NCBI GenBank assembly: GCA_007125435.1
Contig: SLDF01000131.1
Span: forward strand, 1 to 36,777
DNA length: 36,777 bases
Reading direction: 5' to 3'
From: Saprospiraceae bacterium
GTDB lineage: Bacteria > Bacteroidota > Bacteroidia > Chitinophagales > Saprospiraceae
In this document: piece by piece, positions 1-8,651 of the stretch
Position numbering within the stretch: position 1 is the stretch's first letter
Layout: each line of letters starts with the position of its first letter
The notes under the pieces: model-generated
What the model saw: the letters and a program-made list of their open reading frames with translations, nothing else
Database searches by the model: none
What the model was told of the DNA's origin: nothing
Made by a program: the position numbers and the translations under genes

Positions 1-548
1 CCCTGCCACATGTATGTATTTCTCACATGTTCTTATCATGAAAAAAAGGCTATGAACCGATTAACCAATTGTTGATCTTTTGACTTTTTATGTGTTAGTC
101 CCCAGAAAAAATAAGTGATCCGAGAATGTCTGATTATTGTTTTTATCATCTAAGGCAATCCCAAATGACAAAAGTTGACCATAGGCTTATGGACCTCAAT
201 TTCAGTACTAAAATTAGAGAAAAAGCACTTTCAAAGTTAGTCTCACACAGAGTGGTAAGATTTGATCTGAGTCAACTGTCAAAGAAAGTTATATCATAAT
301 AAAATAAATATTTAATACGTTGTTAGCCATTGGTTAAACATGCTTGGGTGTCACATATGCTTACAGTCAAAGCAAATATAGATAATATATAATCATGCCA
401 TACCAAAACAATTGTTTAATAAGGCTGTAAATATTAGCATATAATTAACAATTATTGTATTTTTGGCACGAGTCTCAGAAAACACATAGATAATAGGTCT
501 TGATTATAGTCAAGATATTTTGTCACAGGTATAAAAGAAAACTACACA
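1..548. other. Intergenic region upstream of the M23 peptidase gene
   Basis: This stretch is AT-rich and holds no gene I recognise. Its first 126 bases are one copy of a direct repeat whose partner lies at 2294-2411. An open frame of 57 codons (126-299, plus strand, starting MSDYCFYHLRQ) follows that repeat, but it resembles nothing I know and has no ribosome binding site. An exact match to the Bacteroidota -7 element TAnnTTTG (TATTTTTG, 458-465) sits 84 bases before the peptidase start. No -33 TTG is found at the right distance, so I do not call a promoter. Confidence 0.5.
7..126 (+). repeat. Direct repeat copy 1 flanking the M23 gene
   Basis: About 120 bases align with 2294-2411 in the same orientation with only scattered mismatches. 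Shared blocks include CACATGTATGTATTTCTCAC and ATGTGTTAGTCCCCAGAA. The two copies bracket the M23 peptidase gene. The first copy may extend beyond the left edge of the window. Confidence 0.85.
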
Positions 549-1874
549 ATGTCAATAAAAAAGCTAACATTGAACAATATCAAGCTCAATCGTACTTTCT
601 TAGTACTTTTTATATTAGGATCTATTTTTTTAAGTGCGGGTTTTTATCTAGTTATTCCACAGTACAATGCTGTCTTAAACAAGAATGAATTGTCTGATCT
701 GGGAAGTTTTGAAGTCCGCATACCGAATATTCAATACGGATTGAATATCGACGACTTTCTACTGGAAGATAGTGAAGTCCAGCCCAATGAATTCTTTTCG
801 AAAATCCTCTATAAATGTTACGACTCCGGTGTTGAAGTTCAAAGATTATTAGACAATACTGATAATGTATTTGACGTCAGAAAGCTCAGAGCAGGAAAGC
901 CTTATAAGATCCTTAAGTCGAAAAACTGTGAAGGTCCAAATTTCCTTATCTATGAAGAAAGCTCTTACAGCTATATTAAGTATGATTTGAATAGTTTTTG
1001 CGCAGAGAGAGTACATAAGCCTGTTGAAAGGAGATTGGAGTTAGTCGAGGGCTTCATTGGTGAAGGGTCGAGCTTGTACAAATCCATGATAGACGCCGGT
1101 GTGTCAGCTTATCAAAGTTTAACGAACAAGATGGAGCGGGCACTAGCGTGGAGTGTAGATTTTCACCACTTGCAGGCCGGCGACGAGTACAAGGTATATT
1201 ATGAAAAGGTATATGTCGATGGTCAGGAGCTTGATGCAGGTGAGGTCAAAGCCGCCTATTTCAAGCATAGAAACAAGGATTTTTACGCATTTAGGTATAA
1301 GACAGACGAATTAGATGGATATTACGATGAAAAAGGACATTCAGCTAAGAGAGCTTTTTTGAGAGCTCCGGTAGCCTTTAGTCGCATATCTTCTCGTTAC
1401 AACAAAAGAAGGTATCATCCAGTCCTTAAGCGCGTAAAGGCTCACCTTGGGACGGATTATGCTGCACCTACAGGTACGCCAATTATGAGTGTAGCTGATG
1501 GTGTAGTAGAAAGAGTGGGCTATACAAAGGGTAATGGCAACTACGTCAAAATAAGACACAATAAGACTTACCAGACTCAATACCTACATATGCAAAAGTT
1601 TGCCAGTGGTATCAAAGCCGGTACAGCTGTCAAGCAAGGTGAGGTCATAGGTTATGTCGGTTCTACAGGCCTTGCTACCGGACCTCACGTTTGTTTCAGG
1701 TTTTGGAAAAATGGTGTTCAAGTAGATCATTTGAGAGAAAACCTGCCCAATACCGAGCCTATGCCAGAGTCCGAAATACCTAAATATCTGGAATATATTG
1801 CTCCGCTCATGGAGATTTTGCATCCTGAGGATCAAGAAGAAGAGGAGGAGTCAATACTGGAGCTATCTGCTTGA
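549..1874 (+). CDS. M23 family peptidoglycan metallopeptidase, membrane-anchored
   Basis: Predicted cell-wall hydrolase that would cut peptide cross-links of peptidoglycan in the periplasm. A single N-terminal membrane segment (about residues 16-36) is followed by a LysM/OapA-like region (about 55-125), a linker, and the M23 fold (about 285-400). The zinc-site motif HLGTD gives His299 and Asp303, and His347 lies in QYLHM. The usual HxH motif reads GPHVCF, so His380 is kept but the second His, normally a zinc ligand, is Cys382. I recall this HxC form from other Bacteroidota M23 proteins, so it is probably a lineage variant and not inactivation. The tail is acidic (EDQEEEEE). The gene stands alone between two direct repeats. 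The start at 549 is preferred because it directly precedes the membrane anchor. Family assignment is firm; the exact bond cut is unknown. Confidence 0.9.
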   Translation: MSIKKLTLNNIKLNRTFLVLFILGSIFLSAGFYLVIPQYNAVLNKNELSDLGSFEVRIPNIQYGLNIDDFLLEDSEVQPNEFFSKILYKCYDSGVEVQRLLDNTDNVFDVRKLRAGKPYKILKSKNCEGPNFLIYEESSYSYIKYDLNSFCAERVHKPVERRLELVEGFIGEGSSLYKSMIDAGVSAYQSLTNKMERALAWSVDFHHLQAGDEYKVYYEKVYVDGQELDAGEVKAAYFKHRNKDFYAFRYKTDELDGYYDEKGHSAKRAFLRAPVAFSRISSRYNKRRYHPVLKRVKAHLGTDYAAPTGTPIMSVADGVVERVGYTKGNGNYVKIRHNKTYQTQYLHMQKFASGIKAGTAVKQGEVIGYVGSTGLATGPHVCFRFWKNGVQVDHLRENLPNTEPMPESEIPKYLEYIAPLMEILHPEDQEEEEESILELSA

Positions 1875-2293
1875 TTTTTTTGTTCACACTATCTCGTATC
1901 TTATATTTTTATTAATTTCTATTGGTGTTCTAACAGAATAAACTCGTGTGGTTTTCTTTGTCGGTATTTTTTAAGTGATATCTGTTTCATTGGTAAGTAA
2001 CACGAGAAAGAAAAGACAGAAGTTATTGTTGATATGCTGTATGAGCAAATTGGGCTTTAGCTTGTTAAACCACATACCTATCGAAAAGGGGGCACTTATT
2101 ATTTCTGGGGAGTAGGTTTAAAATTACTCAATTTAGAAAATAGATTTACAAATGGTATAAATCTATATGAGCTGAGTTTGCTTAGGACTTTTGGCTGTTC
2201 TTCTCTTTGTCATACTTTTTTTGCTTGTCCAAAAAAGAAAAGGCTAATAGATTGTATAAAAAACCAAGGTCAGATCAACTAAATGTACCCAGT

Positions 2294-2411
2294 CACATGT
2301 ATGTATTTCTCACATGTTCTTATCAAGAAAAAAGGCTATAAACCGATTATCCTATTATTGACCTTTGAATTTTTATGTGTTAGTCCCCAGAAGAAAGAAG
2401 TGATCCTCGAA
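2294..2411 (+). repeat. Direct repeat copy 2 flanking the M23 gene
   Basis: Same orientation as 7-126 and nearly the same length. The copies differ by scattered substitutions and a few 1-base indels, so the duplication is not recent. Recombination between them would delete or duplicate the M23 peptidase gene. Confidence 0.85.
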
Positions 2412-2621
2412 AAGTCAATGGAAAATGGTAATTGGAGCAAGCCAGAAAAAGAAAGGAGAATAAGAAGGAAGTACGCAAGTCTTTGCGATATCTATTAAGC
2501 TGCGGCAACAAAAATATTTGGTAAATAAACAAAGTGGTCAATAAGATAGGTGGTAAAAAGTTCTCCTTTGGTTTAAACACTAAATAATCTCCATGGAAAT
2601 TTTTTAATAAAAAATGAATTA

Positions 2622-2656
2622 AAAGTTACATATATTTAATATATATATATAACTTT
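2622..2656. repeat. AT-rich inverted repeat
   Basis: AAAGTTA and TAACTTT form the outer arms and ATATAT/ATATAT the inner arms, with one unpaired position and a TTAAT loop. It lies about 160 bases upstream of the beta-barrel gene. It may be a weak transcription end or simply low-complexity DNA. Confidence 0.35.
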
Positions 2657-2816
2657 ACTCCACGCCATAGTTAAAATGAGTTTTGATATCAAGCGCGGTT
2701 AGTAAATATGCAAATGAAGAATCGTCAGTTGTTTTCCGCACTAACACTTGGTAGTAAAGTCCAATTGAAAACATAGGTTATATTAACTGCATTTTTTTAA
2801 CCCAAAATAATTTAGT

Positions 2817-3431
2817 ATGAAAATTTTAAAGCTATCGCTTGTGTTAGCATTGCTGATTACTTCAGCGAACATTGCTTACACTCAAATTGGAGTCAGAGCA
2901 GGTGTTAACATTGCAACCCAAAGTTTAGATGATGATGATACAGATTTGTCTTCTATAATTGGTTTAAACCTTGGAGTTACTTATGAACATGCTTTGTCAT
3001 ACAGGCTTAGCATTCAACCTGAATTGCACTTTATTCAAAAAGGAACCAAACTTGATATTGATAATATTTTTGGTTCAGGTGAATTCACCACAACTTTAAA
3101 TTATATTGAACTTGCGGTAATGGGTAAGTACACCATAACTGACATAGGAGACGACGGTGGTTTATATCTTAGCGTAACCCCTCATTTAGGACTTGGACTA
3201 AGTGGAAGGTACAAAGTAGAATTTGAAGGTGAGTCAGAAACTGAAGACGTTGACTTTGACGATGATGGATTGAATAGAATGGACTTCGGTGTTGGATTTG
3301 GATTAGGAGCGAGCTTCGGTAATATATATATAGATGTCAGATATAATCTTGGTTTAGCCAATGTATCTGATGATGCTGATTTTACCATTTACAATCGAGG
3401 GATACTTGTCGGTGTAGGATATAAATTCTAA
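2817..3431 (+). CDS. Outer-membrane beta-barrel protein, PorT-like family
   Basis: A 204-residue protein with a clear Sec signal peptide (cleavage near the end of ANIAYTQ) and then IGVRAGVNIA, the typical opening strand of small Bacteroidota beta-barrel proteins (outer membrane protein beta-barrel domain, PorT-like). Alternating hydrophobic strands fill the rest, with acidic loops (DDDDTD, DVDFDDD), and the last residue is Phe in VGVGYKF, the usual C-terminal barrel signature. It is expected in the outer membrane; no substrate or partner can be read from the sequence. It is followed closely by a strong rho-independent terminator, so it is probably a single-gene unit. Related paralogues are common in these genomes and their roles are mostly unknown. 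Confidence 0.85.
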   Translation: MKILKLSLVLALLITSANIAYTQIGVRAGVNIATQSLDDDDTDLSSIIGLNLGVTYEHALSYRLSIQPELHFIQKGTKLDIDNIFGSGEFTTTLNYIELAVMGKYTITDIGDDGGLYLSVTPHLGLGLSGRYKVEFEGESETEDVDFDDDGLNRMDFGVGFGLGASFGNIYIDVRYNLGLANVSDDADFTIYNRGILVGVGYKF

Positions 3432-3452
3432 GAAGCTTGCTTTTAAAGAATT

Positions 3453-3487
3453 AAAAGAGGGGCTGGTACTAATCAGCCTCTTTTTTT
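3453..3487 (+). terminator. Rho-independent terminator after the beta-barrel gene
   Basis: AAAAGAGGGGCTG pairs with CAGCCTCTTTTT around an 8-base loop (GTACTAAT) and runs into a stretch of T residues. It lies 21 bases after the stop codon. Confidence 0.85.
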
Positions 3488-3882
3488 GAGTTGTAACCCT
3501 AAAACCTTGACAAACGAATACAAACGTTTATTCTACGGCTAAGGTGCTAAGTCCATCCCATATTTGCATTGTCAATAAGGATTGACGTTCACAGAATCTG
3601 ATGTTTTATTTTAAACTTTAAAGCTATGACAAATTTGGGCTCACTTCTTTTTTTTGGAACTTTGGTGCTAATACTTAAGTAAAAGTATTTTTAAATGGAA
3701 GCACCCTTTGTAAGCTCAACCATATGGATAATTAGCGCTATAAGGAATGATGTGGTATCAGTCAAATAAGAACCAACTGGGTAAGATAAAAGATAAAAGG
3801 TCGAAGGTCTAAAGGTCAATTGGTGATATAGCGGTGGGCGGTGCTTTGGTTGACCTGATTCTTAATCAAAGCTGGGTCCAAG

Positions 3883-3927
3883 CCTCAGCGAGGCGACATA
3901 TTAGTAGCCCGGGGCGTCAGCCCTGGG
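3883..3927. repeat. GC-rich double hairpin in intergenic DNA
   Basis: CCTC-AGC-GAGG is followed by CCCGGGGC-GTCA-GCCCTGGG, an 8-bp stem with one G-T wobble and a 4-base loop. Both stand out in GC content from the AT-rich surroundings. The style resembles dispersed palindromic intergenic units seen in other Bacteroidota; that is from memory. There is no second copy in this window. Confidence 0.6.
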
Positions 3928-4060
3928 TTTGTAAATTTATCACCAAATGTTTTGGCGCTATTTTTGTGCTGAAAAAAGCAAAAATCGTGACAAAACTAAT
4001 CGACCGAACCTACCAATAAAACTTGAAAGAAAACATTCACCTTTAAGCCTAAACAGCGAA

Positions 4061-4116
4061 GTGGACAAAGTCCACGCAGCGTAAACAGCAAACGGAGGCA
4101 ATAGCCTATCGTTTGC
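4061..4116. repeat. Two adjacent inverted repeats
   Basis: GTGGAC-AAA-GTCCAC (4061-4075) is followed by GCAAACG ... CGTTTGC (4088-4116), the latter with an inner AGGC/GCCT pair. Between and around them TAAACAG recurs three times. This looks like degraded repetitive DNA. Confidence 0.55.
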
Positions 4117-4177
4117 ATAAACAGACGAATTGAGGATAATGTCGAACGCAGAAGTACACATAATACATCTAACTATC

Positions 4178-4212
4178 AGCTTGTAGCTTGAAGCTTGAAG
4201 CTTGAAACTTGC
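4178..4212. repeat. Heptamer tandem repeat (AGCTTGA)
   Basis: Five tandem 7-base units: AGCTTGT, three exact AGCTTGA, and a degenerate AACTTGC. It is non-coding and sits immediately before the family-1 element. Confidence 0.85.
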
Positions 4213-4230
4213 AGCTAAATACTACATTCT

Positions 4231-4393
4231 GCGTGAGGGATAGAAGCGATATGAACAGGAATAGCATAGTTGGTGGAGCGCTGGAGGGAGGGGCGACCGA
4301 ATGGAAGCCACTCAAAACAGCAGCGATACCCTATGGTAGACCTGTGAATACAAGCGGATAGCCCGACCCCGCACGGTAGTAAGGGGGCACGCC
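4231..4393 (+). repeat. Dispersed structured element family 1, copy 1 (full)
   Basis: It opens GCGTGAGGGATAGAAGCGAT and closes with CAAGCGGATAGCCCGACC ... GGGCACGCC. Both segments recur on the opposite strand at 15529-15702. The ends pair (GCGTG with CACGC). Inside, CAGGAATAGCATAG can pair with CTATGGTAGACCTG, and CCCC/GGGG form a 3' hairpin. It resembles intergenic repeats or structured RNA motifs that I recall from flavobacterial-type genomes (possibly Flavo-1-like), but I cannot confirm that assignment. It points into the 3' end of the convergent gene at 4418. Confidence 0.7.
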
Positions 4394-4417
4394 ATAATCA
4401 TCCAAAGTCCTTGAAAT

Positions 4418-5146
4418 CTATCTGTAACGACTACCGAACATGTAATTCCTTCTGCCGCATGCTGCTCTTGCCGCACCACCTATGCCGAAGCTGAACTCCA
4501 TCTGCACCTGAGCGTAAAAAGGATGAGAAGAGGAGTAACTGTCGTAAGTGATGTAAGGAGCTGGGGGAGGATTAGAAGCATCTTGTGCCTGAGGACCCAT
4601 CATGTCTGTGAATGCGTATCCAATACGGATACCCATGACCAGGGTAAAAAATTCATTACCGGCGATGAATCCACCGAATCCTGCGGCAGCACCAAAATAA
4701 TTATCTCCAAAAAAATTACTTGTCTCTAGTGGCAGACCATCGTATGTCTGATCAACGGACTGCAATAAAGACATCTGGGGACCGATCTCCAGATAAGAGC
4801 CCTGAGAGTTGAACCTGTACATGAGTGACAAGTCTAGTGACTGCCATTCTGTGCGATTAGGTATCCTGTCCGTGCCGACACGATGTTGAAATTCTTGACG
4901 TCCATGTTGCAAGAGTCCCTCTATGATAAAACCATTGTACTCACCAATATTGACGCCAATCTTACCACCATATGCATAGCCGCTGTTGAACTGATTGTTG
5001 TGCTCTGTATCGCTCCAGACATTATTGTTGTAAAATCCGCTGAGGCCATAGCCTACTTTGGGTGCGATATCAAGCCAAACCTGAGCAGAAGCTGAACTGC
5101 CAGCGAAAAGGAGAACAACGAGAGATAAAACGTAGTTGAATTTCAT
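4418..5146 (-). CDS. Outer-membrane beta-barrel protein (porin-like), function unknown
   Basis: A 242-residue protein with a Sec signal peptide ending GSSASAQ, then VWLDIAPKVGYGLSGFYNNN, the first strand of an outer-membrane beta-barrel. Gly- and aromatic-rich strands alternate with polar loops throughout (AYGGKIGVNIGEYNGF, SLMYRF, GPQMSLL, MGIRIGYAF). The barrel appears to end at QVQMEFSFGIG. It is followed by an odd basic tail containing Cys (AARAACGRRNYMFGSRYR), which removes the usual terminal Phe and could reflect a 3' change caused by the adjacent repeat island. Expected location is the outer membrane; the cargo is unknown. The gene is transcribed alone, divergent from the rRNA methyltransferase gene. 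Confidence 0.75.
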   Translation of the reverse strand: MKFNYVLSLVVLLFAGSSASAQVWLDIAPKVGYGLSGFYNNNVWSDTEHNNQFNSGYAYGGKIGVNIGEYNGFIIEGLLQHGRQEFQHRVGTDRIPNRTEWQSLDLSLMYRFNSQGSYLEIGPQMSLLQSVDQTYDGLPLETSNFFGDNYFGAAAGFGGFIAGNEFFTLVMGIRIGYAFTDMMGPQAQDASNPPPAPYITYDSYSSSHPFYAQVQMEFSFGIGGAARAACGRRNYMFGSRYR

Positions 5147-5223
5147 ATGTAATATTTTGTAAGGCGAAAATATTAATTATTGTCCAATAATGTACTAAAA
5201 AAATGCAGGATAATGTATTTTGA

Positions 5224-5253
5224 CAGCAATATGCAAAGACATTACTGTGTCAA
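5224..5253 (-). promoter_or_regulatory. Candidate promoter for the beta-barrel gene at 4418-5146
   Basis: On the minus strand TTG (in TTGACACAG) is followed after 19 bases by TATTGCTG, which partly matches the Bacteroidota consensus TTG-N17-23-TAnnTTTG. It would give a leader of roughly 75 bases. Only a consensus match supports it. Confidence 0.3.
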
Positions 5254-5401
5254 GTATAAGCGGACTTTGCTACATCTTATGACATAGATGCGGATAGTAT
5301 AGATAAATGACGTCTAATTTTATTAGAAATACTTCCATATCGGTGTACTTATGCAATTGTGGGCTTGTATTTTAAAAAAAAGGTAAAAATTATAATTATA
5401 C

Positions 5402-6760
5402 ATGAGAGATCTACCTAATGATTTCATCTCATCACTTAGCGACATATTAGATGCTGGAGAGCAAGACGAATTTTTGCACGCGATGAGAGAGGAAGAGCCT
5501 CCTGTATCCGTTCGTCTAAACCAAGCAAAGCCAAATCAGGGATTTGGAGATGATATGCATTCGGTGCCCTGGGCAGAGTTTGGATTTTATCTATTGGACA
5601 GGCCATCTTTTACAAGAGATCCTTATTTTCACGGGGGTCATTACTATGTACAAGAGGCATCTTCAATGCTAGTCGGCGAGGTCGTACGTCAATTGGTAGG
5701 TGGCAGGGATAACTTGTTGGCATTAGACCTCTGTGCGGCGCCTGGTGGCAAGTCAACGCATTTACTCGATGTGCTCGGTGGCGGATCGATGTGTATATTG
5801 AATGAGATGGTGAGGAGTAGATTCAATATTTTAGATGATAATCTTGGAAAGTGGGGGAGACGTAATATGATACGCACTTCAACATCTGCAGAGAAACTAG
5901 CCTCTACGGGTATTGAATTTGACTTGATATTGGTTGATGCTCCTTGTTCTGGTGAAGGTATGATGCGAAAAGACCCTCAAGCTGTTGAACACTGGAGTCT
6001 TGCAAATGTCAATGTATGTGCCATGCGACAGCGGCAAATTTTGACGTCAGCTCATAGAATGCTCAAGGCCGGCGGGCTGCTGGTGTACTCCACATGTACA
6101 TTCAATAAGGCAGAAAATGAGCTCATTGGGGATTGGCTGGTCAGGGAATATGGATACAATACCGTGGCATTGCACTGTCCGGAGGGCTGGGGGCTGACAC
6201 AGCGGTCAGGTCAGTTCTCAGAGGTCTATGCCGCTTATCCTCACAAGGTAAAAGGTGAAGGACTTTGTATTCAGGTTTTAATGAAAAATGGTGAGCAACT
6301 AAAACAGTCTACAGCGATTAAGAAGAAGCCCAGCTTATATAGCAAGACTAATGGGATCCTGAGTAAATCATCTATCAAGCCGGAAGAATGGCTATTGGAC
6401 AAAGATAGTCAAAAAGTGTATGGCTTCAATCTTGACTATTGGCAAGAATATGTCTCCATCAGGTCGGTCGTAGCAGGAGCTATACCCGGCATAAGAATGG
6501 CAGATCTCAAAGGTAAACAGGAGGTTCCACACCATGAGTTAGCTTTGTGTGTAGGGTTTAATGATCATTTTCCTGTCGTGGAGTTAGATATGGAGGCTGC
6601 TTTATCCTATCTAAGGGGAGAAAGTATACCACATGACAATGCTGTCAAGCAGGGCTGGGCGGTAGTAAAGTACAAGGATTGCAGACTGGGCTGGGTCAAA
6701 TCGCTTCCTAACCGACTTAATAATTATTATCCAAAAACAAGTCGAATAAAGCATTTATAG
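5402..6760 (+). CDS. RsmF/NOL1-NOP2-Sun family rRNA cytosine-C5 methyltransferase
   Basis: Predicted S-adenosylmethionine-dependent enzyme that methylates C5 of a cytosine in rRNA. Residues 1-95 form the N-terminal RNA-binding region. The SAM-binding motif I is LDLCAAPGGKSTHLLD (about 108-123). Motif IV contains DAPCSGEG with Cys182, and motif VI contains STCTFNKAENE with Cys232; these are the two catalytic cysteines of this family. The C-terminal part (about 300-450) matches the RsmF-type extension with a PUA-like end (GIRMADLKGK, GWVKSLPNRLNNYYPK). At 452 residues the length is normal for RsmF-like proteins. It is preceded by a 255-base divergent intergenic region. The family is certain; the specific target base (C1407 of 16S RNA in E. 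coli RsmF) is inferred. Confidence 0.92.
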   Translation: MRDLPNDFISSLSDILDAGEQDEFLHAMREEEPPVSVRLNQAKPNQGFGDDMHSVPWAEFGFYLLDRPSFTRDPYFHGGHYYVQEASSMLVGEVVRQLVGGRDNLLALDLCAAPGGKSTHLLDVLGGGSMCILNEMVRSRFNILDDNLGKWGRRNMIRTSTSAEKLASTGIEFDLILVDAPCSGEGMMRKDPQAVEHWSLANVNVCAMRQRQILTSAHRMLKAGGLLVYSTCTFNKAENELIGDWLVREYGYNTVALHCPEGWGLTQRSGQFSEVYAAYPHKVKGEGLCIQVLMKNGEQLKQSTAIKKKPSLYSKTNGILSKSSIKPEEWLLDKDSQKVYGFNLDYWQEYVSIRSVVAGAIPGIRMADLKGKQEVPHHELALCVGFNDHFPVVELDMEAALSYLRGESIPHDNAVKQGWAVVKYKDCRLGWVKSLPNRLNNYYPKTSRIKHL

Positions 6761-6915
6761 AACAGCAGAGTCAGTCAATACAGATCACGTAGTGGTATCG
6801 ATTGCCTTGACTGTAGAGCTGTTTACGTGAGCAGTAAGATATAGTCGGTGAAGCACTATTTTTACAGACTGTAATGGTAAAAGCTTCCAATTCTTTCTTC
6901 CATATATTTTGTTTA

Positions 6916-6944
6916 TTGACAAACAAATGTTTGTTTTATGCTTC
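6916..6944 (+). promoter_or_regulatory. Palindromic operator-like site overlapping a candidate promoter
   Basis: ACAAACA-AA-TGTTTGT (6919-6934) is a perfect inverted repeat with 7-base half-sites. TTG at 6916 and TATGCTTC at 6937 are 18 bases apart and fit the Bacteroidota promoter layout loosely, placing the palindrome between the two elements. It lies about 50 bases before the symporter start, where a dimeric repressor could block transcription. No regulator gene is adjacent. Confidence 0.35.
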
Positions 6945-6983
6945 AAATCAAAGAAGAAAAAATATAAATAAAATCACTACTAA

Positions 6984-8642
6984 ATGTTTAGAAGGATTTC
7001 TCTTGTATTAGCCGGTCTGATGGCTGCGGTGACTGTCTATGGACAAAGTGACGGAAAGGGTCTTGACGAAAGGATAAATGACTGGTTTACACCTATTTCA
7101 GAAAAGATTACAAGCATAGTATTTTATTCTATACAGGTACAGCCTGGTATATACCTCCCAATAGTGGTCATTATTTTAGTAGGTGGTGCTCTTTACTTCA
7201 CGCTTTTCTTTCGCTTTGTCAATATCCGCAGGATTGGCGTTTCTCTAAATATAGTTCGGGGTAGATATGCTCATATTGAGGAGTTCAAGACACCAGACCC
7301 TAAAGAAGTCAATGTAAGAGTAGAGGGCGGAGATATTACCAAGACCATAAGAGATGAAAGTGTAGAGGGTGAGGTGAGTCATTTTCAGGCTTTGACTGCG
7401 GCATTGTCAGCAACAGTAGGCTTAGGTAATATTGCGGGTGTTGCCATTGCAATAGCTGTTGGCGGTCCAGGAGCTACATTTTGGATGATTATAGCCGGGC
7501 TTCTTGGTATGTCATCAAAGTTTGTAGAGTGTACACTTGGTGTACGATATAGAGAAGTAGATGCAGATGGCACAGTGCATGGAGGCCCTATGTATTATCT
7601 GAGTAAAGGTCTTGGGGAAATTGGGATGAAAAGGCTAGGGAAGGCCTTGGCAATCTTTTTTGCTATCATGTGTGTTGGAGGGTCCCTGGGTGGTGGTAAT
7701 ATGTTTCAAGCTAATCAAGCTGCAGATCAGTTTATTACTCAGTTTAACATTGAGGGGGATTCGATCGGTGTTATATTTGGTCTGATCATGGCGTTTTTAG
7801 TTGGGATTGTGATCATTGGTGGTATCAAGAGAATTGGTTCGGTAGCAGAGAAAGTTGTACCTTTCATGGCTGTTGTATATGTGGGAGCAGCCATCATAAT
7901 TTTGATAGCAAACTATAAGGTTGTGCCCGGTGCGTTTGGGATGATATTTTCCGGTGCATTCTCTCCACAGGCTGCTTTTGGTGGATTTATTGGCGTATTG
8001 ATAACCGGATTTCAAAGAGCTGCTTTTTCGAATGAGGCAGGAGTGGGGTCTTCAGCAATTGCGCATTCGGCAGTGAAGACCTCATTTGCGGCCAGTGAAG
8101 GGTTAGTGGCATTACTAGAACCTTTTATTGATACGGTATTTATTTGCACCATCACAGCATTGGTAATCATTGTTTACAATATGGGTGGGGTGTTCGAGTA
8201 TGGAGATGTTATTAATAATGAAGTGATGATTACAGCTACAGGAGAGAGGCTAGGAGGAGTGACACTGACATCGGCATCTTTCTCGGCAGTCATACCCTGG
8301 TTTCCTTATGTATTGACCATAGCGGTAGTGCTTTTTGCTTTCTCTACTATGTTGTCATGGTCGTACTATGGCCTTCAATCATGGAAGTTTTTGTTTGGGA
8401 AAAGTAAGGCATCAGACATTAGCTTTAAGGTCATGTTCTTGATCTTCATTGTTATTGGCGCCAGTTCTAGTCTAGGTGCGGTTATTGACTTTTCTGATGC
8501 TATGATTTTTGCCATGGTATTCCCTAATATTATAGGACTGCTATTGCTTACGCCAGTGGTAAGAGGGGAGATCAAGCTTTATCTCAAGGCAATCAAGCGG
8601 CTCAAGACTGCGGAAGATAATGGAGAAATAGACAAGCCTTAA
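6984..8642 (+). CDS. Sodium:alanine (glycine) symporter, AGCS family
   Basis: Inner-membrane carrier predicted to import alanine or glycine with sodium. The 552-residue protein is strongly hydrophobic with about ten or more membrane segments. The family signature lies around residues 133-175 ([29 protein letters not shown]). Further typical stretches are [25 protein letters not shown] and [16 protein letters not shown]. An N-terminal signal-like segment ending VTVYGQ precedes the first conserved helix, an extension I recall from Bacteroidota AGCS proteins. The protein ends in a basic/acidic cytoplasmic tail. It is 9 bases upstream of folK, so the two may be co-transcribed. A palindromic site upstream may regulate it. 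Confidence 0.93.
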   Translation: MFRRISLVLAGLMAAVTVYGQSDGKGLDERINDWFTPISEKITSIVFYSIQVQPGIYLPIVVIILVGGALYFTLFFRFVNIRRIGVSLNIVRGRYAHIEEFKTPDPKEVNVRVEGGDITKTIRDESVEGEVSHFQALTAALSATVGLGNIAGVAIAIAVGGPGATFWMIIAGLLGMSSKFVECTLGVRYREVDADGTVHGGPMYYLSKGLGEIGMKRLGKALAIFFAIMCVGGSLGGGNMFQANQAADQFITQFNIEGDSIGVIFGLIMAFLVGIVIIGGIKRIGSVAEKVVPFMAVVYVGAAIIILIANYKVVPGAFGMIFSGAFSPQAAFGGFIGVLITGFQRAAFSNEAGVGSSAIAHSAVKTSFAASEGLVALLEPFIDTVFICTITALVIIVYNMGGVFEYGDVINNEVMITATGERLGGVTLTSASFSAVIPWFPYVLTIAVVLFAFSTMLSWSYYGLQSWKFLFGKSKASDISFKVMFLIFIVIGASSSLGAVIDFSDAMIFAMVFPNIIGLLLLTPVVRGEIKLYLKAIKRLKTAEDNGEIDKP

Positions 8643-8651
8643 ATATCAATT

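Larger units (their letters stand above)
1875..2816. other. Long AT-rich intergenic region with direct repeat copy 2
   Basis: About 940 bases without a convincing gene. It contains the second copy of the ~120-bp direct repeat (2294-2411) and an AT-rich inverted repeat (2622-2656). The ORF-track frame at 2283-2498 is mostly translated repeat sequence and is not supported. I checked other frames around 1990-2280 and found no recognisable protein remnant. Confidence 0.6.
3488..4417. other. Repeat-rich non-coding island
   Basis: About 930 bases between two outer-membrane protein genes. From left to right it holds a small hairpin followed by T residues (3670-3692), an AG-rich simple stretch (3783-3823), a GC-rich double hairpin (3883-3927), two more hairpins (4061-4116), a heptamer tandem repeat (4178-4212) and one full copy of dispersed element family 1 (4231-4393). 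The ORF-track frames here (3834-4019, 3958-4161) run across these palindromes and are not credible genes. A tiny hydrophobic frame at 3626-3682 (18 codons) is noted but unsupported. Confidence 0.7.

Noticed and set aside
126-299. 57-aa plus-strand frame before the M23 gene (MSDYCFYHLRQ...)
   Set aside because: Protein-like in places, but no family, no ribosome binding site, and no partner after the second direct repeat.
2283-2498. 71-aa plus-strand ORF
   Set aside because: Its first part is the direct repeat; the copy at the left end of the window does not keep the same open frame, so coding is unlikely.
3626-3682. 18-codon hydrophobic micro-frame (MTNLGSLLFFGTLVLILK) ending in a small hairpin with a T-run
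   Set aside because: Too short to distinguish from chance in AT-rich DNA; no upstream signal or associated gene.
3834-4161. ORF-track frames of 61 and 67 codons in the first repeat island
   Set aside because: Both run through palindromic repeats and lack any protein feature.
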